From Planctomycetaceae bacterium (lineage in GTDB: Bacteria > Planctomycetota > Phycisphaerae > Phycisphaerales > SM1A02), in assembly GCA_947474205.1 (NCBI GenBank), contig CANJIC010000046.1:1-11568 (forward strand): a DNA stretch of 11,568 bases. The letters are read 5' to 3'. The notes below the pieces were generated by a model that was not told where the DNA came from, searched no databases, and was given only the letters and a program-made list of their open reading frames with translations. Shown piece by piece: positions 7,324 through 11,568 of this stretch (position 1 is its first letter; each line of letters begins with the position of its first letter). The translations under genes and the position numbers were made by a program.

Positions 7324-7392
7324 GACGAGCCGAATAGTGTACTGAAATTCCCGTGTCTTTGGTAGCGGTTGACGCATGTCCAACATTTATTT

Positions 7393-8262
7393 TTACGCGC
7401 GTGCAAGGGCCAAATCTTGGCGCAATTGAGCCGTGGCGGCGCGCACTTGATCGGCGTTCACGCCCGTGGCAAGCCCCAAACGCGCGGCAAGTTCCAGCAT
7501 GTCTTCGGTTGCCACATTGCCAGGAGACCCCGGCGCATATGGACAACCACCAAGACCGCCGGCGCTGCAATCAAAACTGACTACGCCGAGGGCGATAGCG
7601 CGCTCGGCCACCGCAATCGCGCGGCCAGATGTGTTGTGCAAATGCAGCGTCATATCTTTTGGCGCGGCGACAGATCGCAGACCCGCCAACAATCGATCCA
7701 TGTCGTCTGGAACCGCGGCGCCAATGGTGTCGCCCAAATCCAATTCCGTCACTCCCATTTCCAAAAGTTGCGCGCACACGTGTCCCACCTGCGTTGCTGA
7801 AACCGCTCCGTCATATGGGCACTTCACAACGCAACTGACATAGCCACGCACCGGCAACTTCTCGGCGCGCGCGCGGCGCACAACCGGGCGCAACTTTTCC
7901 AAGCACTCATGAATGGTCGCGTTCACATTGCGCTGGCTGAAACTTTCACTGGCGCTGACAAACACGGAAATCTTTTGCGCGCCGGCGGCCAGCGCGCCAT
8001 CCAGTCCGCGCTCATTTGGAACCAACACTGAGTACACGGTTCCTGCGGCACGCGTTATGCCAGCCATGACCTCCGCGGCATCGGCCAGTTGCGCAATGCG
8101 ATCCGCGCGCACAAAGCTGGTCACTTCAATTTCAGCGAAATTTGCCTGAGAAAGTGCGTTTATAAAGGCAATCTTGGCGGCGGCGGAAATCGCTACAGGT
8201 TCATTCTGCAGACCGTCCCGTGGACCCACTTCAGTCATTCGAATGGCGCGTTGCGCACTCAC
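7393..8262 (-). CDS. mvaB: Hydroxymethylglutaryl-CoA lyase
   Basis: A 289-residue TIM-barrel enzyme of the DRE-TIM metallolyase group. It splits HMG-CoA into acetyl-CoA and acetoacetate, the last step of leucine breakdown, in the cytoplasm. Visible signatures are TEVGPRDGLQNE (10-21) with catalytic Arg15-Asp16, EVTSFV (46-51), the metal ligands His206 and His208 in LHLHNT, and the active-site loop GGLGGCPYAPGSPGNVATED (235-254) with catalytic Cys240. This GGCPYA…GNxATED loop separates it from isopropylmalate or citramalate synthases. The start is a GTG at 8262, seven bases after AGGAG. It overlaps the stop of the small upstream ORF by four bases (GTGA), so translation is coupled. No other leucine-catabolism genes (such as isovaleryl-CoA dehydrogenase or methylcrotonyl-CoA carboxylase) lie in the window. 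The leucine role is inferred from the family. Confidence 0.95.
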   Translation of the reverse strand: MSAQRAIRMTEVGPRDGLQNEPVAISAAAKIAFINALSQANFAEIEVTSFVRADRIAQLADAAEVMAGITRAAGTVYSVLVPNERGLDGALAAGAQKISVFVSASESFSQRNVNATIHECLEKLRPVVRRARAEKLPVRGYVSCVVKCPYDGAVSATQVGHVCAQLLEMGVTELDLGDTIGAAVPDDMDRLLAGLRSVAAPKDMTLHLHNTSGRAIAVAERAIALGVVSFDCSAGGLGGCPYAPGSPGNVATEDMLELAARLGLATGVNADQVRAATAQLRQDLALARA

Positions 8263-8393
8263 GCGCCATCTCCTGGTGGCTGCTCCCGCTCTTCACGAAA
8301 AATCTTTCGCAAGCCAAAGAAGGCCGCCACCGAGATAAGAATGGTGAGCACGCCCGCGGCCGCGAACAAAATAAATTCCGGCTCGATCGTCAT
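8259..8393 (-). CDS. Small single-span membrane protein, 44 aa, unknown family
   Basis: A 45-codon frame fills the gap between ygfZ and HMG-CoA lyase exactly. Its ATG overlaps the ygfZ stop (ATGA, 8390-8393) and its TGA overlaps the lyase start (GTGA, 8259-8262). AGGAG stands eight bases before the ATG. The protein begins MTIEPE, then has a continuous hydrophobic stretch at residues 7-28 (FILFAAAGVLTILISVAAFFGL), followed by a basic-acidic patch RKIFREERE (29-37) and a short PPGDGA end. By the positive-inside rule the N-terminus would face the periplasm and the C-terminal patch the cytoplasm. I do not recognise the family. Small anchors of this shape often act as assembly or modulator subunits of larger complexes, but nothing here shows which. 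Gene spacing and ribosome-binding site make a coding role likely. Confidence 0.75.
   Translation of the reverse strand: MTIEPEFILFAAAGVLTILISVAAFFGLRKIFREEREQPPGDGA
8270..8274 (-). promoter_or_regulatory. Shine-Dalgarno for HMG-CoA lyase
   Basis: AGGAG on the minus strand, seven bases before the GTG at 8262, lies inside the last codons of the small ORF. It decides for the GTG start; the nearby ATG at 8269 is out of frame and soon meets a stop. Confidence 0.7.
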
Positions 8394-9622
8394 GCTTTGG
8401 ACTCCTGTAAAAATGAAAGCGTCTCTTGAATTGTGGCGCGCGTTAATTCACCCTCCGCCGCAATCACCACGTCGGCGCCCGCGGTGGCGGCGGCAGTCTT
8501 GATCATTCCAAACGCAACGCCAACCGCGCCAAGCATGGGCGCTGGAGTGCTGCTGGTGATGGCGCCAACGCAGTCGCCAAAACTTCCGGCGCCGTCGGCG
8601 CTGGGCGCAAAAATTTGCGCGCCCGAAACTGGAATGGCTTGCCCTTGCACTCGAAGCGCGCGCAACATTTGCTTGGGCTTGCCCAAACTTTCCATGCGCG
8701 CCACCACTTCCTGGCCCAAGTAGCAGCCCTTCTTAAAGTTCACCCGCCGCGCCAACACGCCGCTTTCGTGAGGCAAATTGCTCTTGCCAAAATCCACTAA
8801 AAACAGCGGCGTTCCCCCTTCAATTCGCGCCGCGTTGAAGGCGCTCCAACCCACCGGACGCGCCACAATATCGCCCCGCGAAGCGTGCTCAAGCAGGTGC
8901 CTCCAAAGCGCCACCACATGTGTGAGCGCGCAAAAAATTTCAACACCCACCTCGCCCGTTTGATCGCGGCGCGCGCACCACACGTCCTGCCCCGCGATGG
9001 CGCCACTGGCCACATGCAACTGAGTGGACAGCGCGTCAATGTCCATTCCAACTTCGCCCAACAAACGCAGCGCGGCTGGTCCATGCAACGACAGTCGCGC
9101 GTATTCATCCGAGGCGTCGCGAATGGCGACATCCTCATCAAACACAAACGCTTGCAATTGTTGCGCGACGTCGTTGGCGACAAATCGATCAAGGTCAATG
9201 CGCATGCAGTCGCTGAATTCACACAGGCACATGTCCGCCTCTATGCGACCCTTTCGATTCAGCCAAAAACTTTCACAGGCCTCGCCCGCTTTCAATTTGG
9301 AAATATCCTGCGTCACCATGCGCTGCAGAAACGCTATGCGATGCGCGCCGCGAACTTCGATCACTCCGCGCTGGCTGGAATCCATCACGCCCACGCCGCG
9401 TCGAATGGCCGCGTACTCCGCCGCCGCCGCGCCAATGTCCGCGGCAATCTGCACGCAGTGCGCCTCCTCGGCGGGTCCATATGGAATCCACATCACATCG
9501 CTCTTGGCGGGTTGCGTTTCCTGCGCCGCGGCGCGGTCTGCCGCGCGCACCAACTCCACGCGCCTATTCGACTCCGCCAAAGCGAAAGATTCCAATTCAT
9601 CATGTAGGACGGACCTTCTCAT
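8390..9622 (-). CDS. ygfZ: YgfZ/GcvT-like folate-binding protein, Fe-S enzyme maintenance factor
   Basis: A 410-residue relative of the glycine-cleavage T protein. YgfZ proteins bind folate and keep certain Fe-S enzymes, such as the tRNA methylthiotransferase MiaB, active in the cytoplasm. The diagnostic motif K-G-C-Y-x-G-Q-E occurs as KKGCYLGQEVVARM (297-310) with the key Cys at 300. FLQRMVTQDISKLKAGE (98-114), FWLNRKGRIEADM (119-131), LSLHGPAALRLLG (177-189) and GWSAFNAARIEGGTPLF (258-274) follow the GcvT-like fold. Glycine-cleavage T protein itself is excluded by the KGCYxGQE motif and by the lack of gcvH or gcvP nearby. It is longer than E. coli YgfZ (about 326 aa) because of extra N-terminal sequence; MRRSVLHDELESFAL resembles the start of other long members, which supports the ATG at 9622. 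The ribosome-binding site there is weak (CAGG four bases upstream). It heads a coupled set with the small ORF and HMG-CoA lyase. Confidence 0.9.
   Translation of the reverse strand: MRRSVLHDELESFALAESNRRVELVRAADRAAAQETQPAKSDVMWIPYGPAEEAHCVQIAADIGAAAAEYAAIRRGVGVMDSSQRGVIEVRGAHRIAFLQRMVTQDISKLKAGEACESFWLNRKGRIEADMCLCEFSDCMRIDLDRFVANDVAQQLQAFVFDEDVAIRDASDEYARLSLHGPAALRLLGEVGMDIDALSTQLHVASGAIAGQDVWCARRDQTGEVGVEIFCALTHVVALWRHLLEHASRGDIVARPVGWSAFNAARIEGGTPLFLVDFGKSNLPHESGVLARRVNFKKGCYLGQEVVARMESLGKPKQMLRALRVQGQAIPVSGAQIFAPSADGAGSFGDCVGAITSSTPAPMLGAVGVAFGMIKTAAATAGADVVIAAEGELTRATIQETLSFLQESKA
8402..8406 (-). promoter_or_regulatory. Shine-Dalgarno for the 44-aa membrane ORF
   Basis: AGGAG on the minus strand, eight bases before the ATG at 8393, embedded in the final codons of ygfZ. 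It is among the strongest ribosome-binding sites in the window and is the main argument that the small ORF is translated. Confidence 0.65.
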
Positions 9623-9685
9623 TGTGCCTGTAATACTAGGGCTTTCTTACGCTTTCACTTTGCGATCATCTAGGCGCAAAACGCC

Positions 9686-9734
9686 CATTCATGCGCTCAA
9701 CTATGCCCATCGCGCAGGCGCACGCATTCATGCG
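9686..9734. repeat. 10-bp direct repeat in the murG-ygfZ gap
   Basis: CATTCATGCG occurs at 9686-9695 and again at 9725-9734, 39 bases apart, in the 124-base gap between the murG stop and the ygfZ start. The second copy is part of the inverted repeat at 9721-9736. Possible protein-binding site or chance similarity in a biased sequence. Confidence 0.4.
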
Positions 9735-9736
9735 TG
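9721..9736 (-). terminator. Inverted repeat just downstream of murG
   Basis: CACGCAT (9721-9727) and ATGCGTG (9730-9736) form a perfect seven-base inverted repeat, 11 bases past the murG stop on the minus strand. There is no T-run, so it may be a pause or processing stem, or an operator for the ygfZ set, rather than a true intrinsic terminator. Confidence 0.3.
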
Positions 9737-9746
9737 AACCATTTTC

Positions 9747-10895
9747 TCACCGCGGTTTCAAATCCGCCAGCACCAACTGCGCCACTGCATCCGCCGCGTC
9801 AATCTTGGGCATGGCCATAAGCGCCGCACGCATGGCGTTACGCGCGCCGTCGTCGAGCATAAGTTTCTCCAACACAATTCCAATGGACTGCATGTTGAAA
9901 TCACGGTCAAGTTTGTCCAGCGCCATGGCCGCCGCGCCCGCGTTTACAAGCGGCTGCGCGTTGGCCTTCTGATGCAGATCTTTGTGAAATGGATAGGGCA
10001 CAAAAATCGCCGGCACATTATTCATCTCCACTTCGGCAACGCTGTTGGCGCCAGCGCGTGTCAGCGCCAAATCCGCCGCGCCCCACGCCACTCCCATTTC
10101 ATGCACAAATGTAATCACAAGCGCCTTCACGCCAAGGCGCGCGTACTCGCCGCGCATGCGCGCCGCGTCGCTTTCACCGCCACCGGTTAAATGCACAATT
10201 TGCCATTTCAAAAACAAGTCTTTGTTGCGCGCCGCAAAGTGCGGAACAAATTGATTCAAACTTGTCGCACCCTGCGAAGCGCCAGTAACAAGCAGCGTGA
10301 ATCGATTGGGCTCCAAGCCAAGTTTCGCGCGGCAACTTGCGGCGTCAGCGGGCGCAATCGCGCAGCGGCGCACTGGAAATCCCAGCGCAATTCCGTTCCA
10401 GCGCGCCAAGCCCGTTGCCGCCACGGCGCTTAAAACATGCGTGGCCCGCGACTGCACAAAGCGGTTGGCGCGCCCTGGAGTCGCGTCCAAATTCAGCAGC
10501 GTTATAGGTATTCCAAGCTTTCGAGCCGCCACCACCACGGGCGCGGTTACAAATCCGCCCAGGCTGACAATGTGGCGAATGTCGCGCTCGCGCATGACCT
10601 GCGTGGCGCGGCGCTTGGCCGCAAAAAAGTTGCGCGCAAATTTCAACGCATGCTTCAATGATGGCGGCGATGCGGGAATGGGCTCCGCAATTGCGCCCGC
10701 CTGGCGCAACATGTCGGCGTCAATGGCGCGCGTGCTGCACAAGAACACGCTCTTCATATTGGGCGCGCGCGTGGCAAGTCTCTGCGCAATCGCAATGCCG
10801 GGACTAATGTGTCCACCCGAACCGCCGCCCGCAAATCCAACCGCGCCATCTTGCGTGTCGCCCTGCGCACCAAGTTGCACGCCTTCATGCGCCAT
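9747..10895 (-). CDS. murG: UDP-GlcNAc:undecaprenyl-PP-MurNAc-pentapeptide GlcNAc transferase MurG
   Basis: MurG adds GlcNAc to lipid I to make lipid II on the cytoplasmic face of the inner membrane. The 382-residue protein has the N-terminal glycine loop GFAGGGSGGHISPG (20-33), with His29 of the GGH motif, and the second loop SLGGFVTAPV (111-120). The C-terminal donor site shows LLVTGASQGATSLN (201-214), TRAGANSVAEVEMNNVPAIFVPYPF (279-303) with the UDP-GlcNAc-binding Glu (288 or 290), and HKDLHQKANA (304-313). Start: ATG at 10895, with GGGAG six bases upstream; the frame stays open to a GTG at 10925, but that has no good ribosome-binding site. Compared with the usual enzyme (about 355 aa) the N-terminus has some 15 extra residues. 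It follows ftsW, as in the classic division and cell-wall cluster, but the next gene is ygfZ instead of murC, ddl or ftsQ. Confidence 0.96.
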   Translation of the reverse strand: MAHEGVQLGAQGDTQDGAVGFAGGGSGGHISPGIAIAQRLATRAPNMKSVFLCSTRAIDADMLRQAGAIAEPIPASPPSLKHALKFARNFFAAKRRATQVMRERDIRHIVSLGGFVTAPVVVAARKLGIPITLLNLDATPGRANRFVQSRATHVLSAVAATGLARWNGIALGFPVRRCAIAPADAASCRAKLGLEPNRFTLLVTGASQGATSLNQFVPHFAARNKDLFLKWQIVHLTGGGESDAARMRGEYARLGVKALVITFVHEMGVAWGAADLALTRAGANSVAEVEMNNVPAIFVPYPFHKDLHQKANAQPLVNAGAAAMALDKLDRDFNMQSIGIVLEKLMLDDGARNAMRAALMAMPKIDAADAVAQLVLADLKPR

Positions 10896-10901
10896 GAACA
10901 A

Positions 10902-10906
10902 CTCCC
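10902..10906 (-). promoter_or_regulatory. Shine-Dalgarno for murG
   Basis: GGGAG on the minus strand, six bases before the ATG at 10895. It favours this start over the in-frame GTG at 10925. Confidence 0.6.
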
Positions 10907-10991
10907 GCGTCACACGGCGCGTCACCTTGTGTATTTATTTTTGTGCGCATCGTGCAATTCAAATCCATCAACGCATTTTTCATACGCTGAC

Positions 10992-11568
10992 TTATTTTGT
11001 GCCCGCAAGCGTGCCCGCAAGCGCGCCCGATTGACCGCCAGAATTATTTGAAGCCGCAACCGCCTCGCCCGCACTGGTCGAATTTGATTCTAGATTTTCC
11101 ACAAGCGTGCCCGCGCTGGCCAACATTTTTCTGCGCCTATCAGAAGCGCGCGCAATGCTGGCCACCATTCCCAAACTCCACGCCGTCAAAATCCATCCCG
11201 TGCCGCCGCGCGAAATTAATGGCAGCGCAATTCCCTTGGTCGGCGCCAAGCCCGTCACCACGGCCGCGTTAATCAACGCCTGCATGGTCACCGTTAGCGT
11301 GAAGCCCATGGCGATCAGCGATTCAAAATTAGTCACCAATGAAATTACCTTTGTTTTGCCGTCATTTTCCTTCACTTTTGCCGTGGCCGTGGCAATGGCC
11401 AGACCCGAAATACCCAGCATGACAAAGATGGCAAGCACGCCAATCGCTCCGCCAATTCCCAACTCCTCGCACACAATGGCGTAAATAAAATCCGTCGTCG
11501 CTTCCGGCAAGTATCCAAATTTCTGCACGCCATTTCCAAGACCGCGTCCAGGCAATCCGCCACCAGTA
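10992..11568 (-). CDS. ftsW: FtsW, septal peptidoglycan polymerase, C-terminal part (5' end outside window)
   Basis: The last roughly 191 residues of a SEDS-family glycosyltransferase, a polytopic membrane enzyme that polymerises lipid II at division sites. The signature GLGNGVQKFGYLPEATTDFIYAIVCEELG is the FtsW form of the large periplasmic loop; RodA differs there. It is followed by two or three membrane spans, NAAVVTGLAPTKGIALPLISRGGTGW, and a last span to VASIAR. The conserved family end PLPFISYGG is here PLISRGG, with Arg in place of the usual Tyr. The remaining 50 or so residues form a cytoplasmic tail rich in Ser, Gly, Ala and Asn (SNSTSAGEAVAASNNSGGQ), of no clear function. The frame is open to the window edge; the TTG at 11555 is an internal Leu codon. 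A 96-base gap separates it from murG, longer than in most such clusters. Confidence 0.94.
   Translation of the reverse strand, partial: TGGGLPGRGLGNGVQKFGYLPEATTDFIYAIVCEELGIGGAIGVLAIFVMLGISGLAIATATAKVKENDGKTKVISLVTNFESLIAMGFTLTVTMQALINAAVVTGLAPTKGIALPLISRGGTGWILTAWSLGMVASIARASDRRRKMLASAGTLVENLESNSTSAGEAVAASNNSGGQSGALAGTLAGTK
11001..11029. repeat. 12-bp tandem repeat in the ftsW tail
   Basis: GCCCGCAAGCGT (11001-11012) and GCCCGCAAGCGC (11013-11024), then a partial GCCCG, encode the LAGTLAGT end of FtsW on the minus strand. A related GCGTGCCCGC word occurs again near 11105. Likely slippage in a disordered tail. Confidence 0.7.

Noticed and set aside
8885..9737. Two plus-strand frames of about 240 codons opposite ygfZ
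   Set aside because: They are antisense shadows; the minus strand carries the YgfZ motif KGCYLGQE and the full GcvT-like fold.
10885..10983. Possible 32-codon leader ORF between ftsW and murG (minus strand, from the ATG at 10983)
   Set aside because: No ribosome-binding site and no protein-like features; the frame runs into murG out of phase.
10297..11034. 245-codon plus-strand frame opposite murG
   Set aside because: Arg/Ala/Pro/Ser-rich translation without a domain; MurG on the minus strand has all its motifs.
1..11568. CRISPR arrays, tRNA or rRNA genes, insertion sequences, toxin-antitoxin or phage defence genes
   Set aside because: I looked on both strands and saw no regularly spaced repeats, cloverleaf-like sequences, transposase motifs or terminal inverted repeats. 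The genes are all housekeeping or envelope functions.

Overview
The window comes from a bacterial chromosome and carries housekeeping genes, not an obvious mobile or defence island. By eye the DNA is moderately GC-rich and unusually rich in GCGC-type words. The gene content (Rho, MurA, MurG, FtsW, two MCE/MlaD proteins) points to a peptidoglycan-making bacterium with a double-membrane envelope. The long YgfZ variant, the plant-type ferredoxin-NADP reductase and the ftsW-murG pair without its usual downstream partners fit best with Planctomycetota, perhaps a Phycisphaerae-like lineage. That taxonomic guess is inference only.

Layout. Positions 1-2914 (+): the 3' end of rho, then two adjacent MCE-domain proteins (308-1588 and 1592-2914), each with one N-terminal membrane anchor and a long helical tail; no permease or ATPase partner is present. 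Positions 3015-4340 (-): murA, convergent with the MCE pair. Positions 4449-5462 (+): a plant/cyanobacterial-type ferredoxin-NADP reductase, divergent from murA. Positions 5634-7004 (+): a large cytoplasmic TPR protein. Positions 7033-11568 (-): a run read right to left as ftsW (5' end cut by the window edge), murG, ygfZ, a previously easy-to-miss 44-codon membrane ORF, HMG-CoA lyase and rpsR (ribosomal protein S18).

How the genes fit together. MurA (first committed step), MurG (lipid II synthesis) and FtsW (septal glycan polymerase) belong to one peptidoglycan pathway. The MCE pair probably handles lipid movement across the envelope. YgfZ, the small membrane protein and HMG-CoA lyase are joined by two 4-nt stop/start overlaps (ATGA and GTGA), so they are almost certainly translated from one message. 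HMG-CoA lyase suggests leucine or ketone-body type catabolism, and YgfZ supports folate-dependent Fe-S enzyme maintenance. rpsR follows after a 120-nt leader that contains a strong hairpin.

No tRNA, rRNA, CRISPR array, IS element or phage gene was seen, and no gene-free stretch exceeds about 175 bases. The most notable new item is the 44-aa single-span membrane protein at 8259-8393. I did not find convincing evidence of a wholly new multi-gene system.
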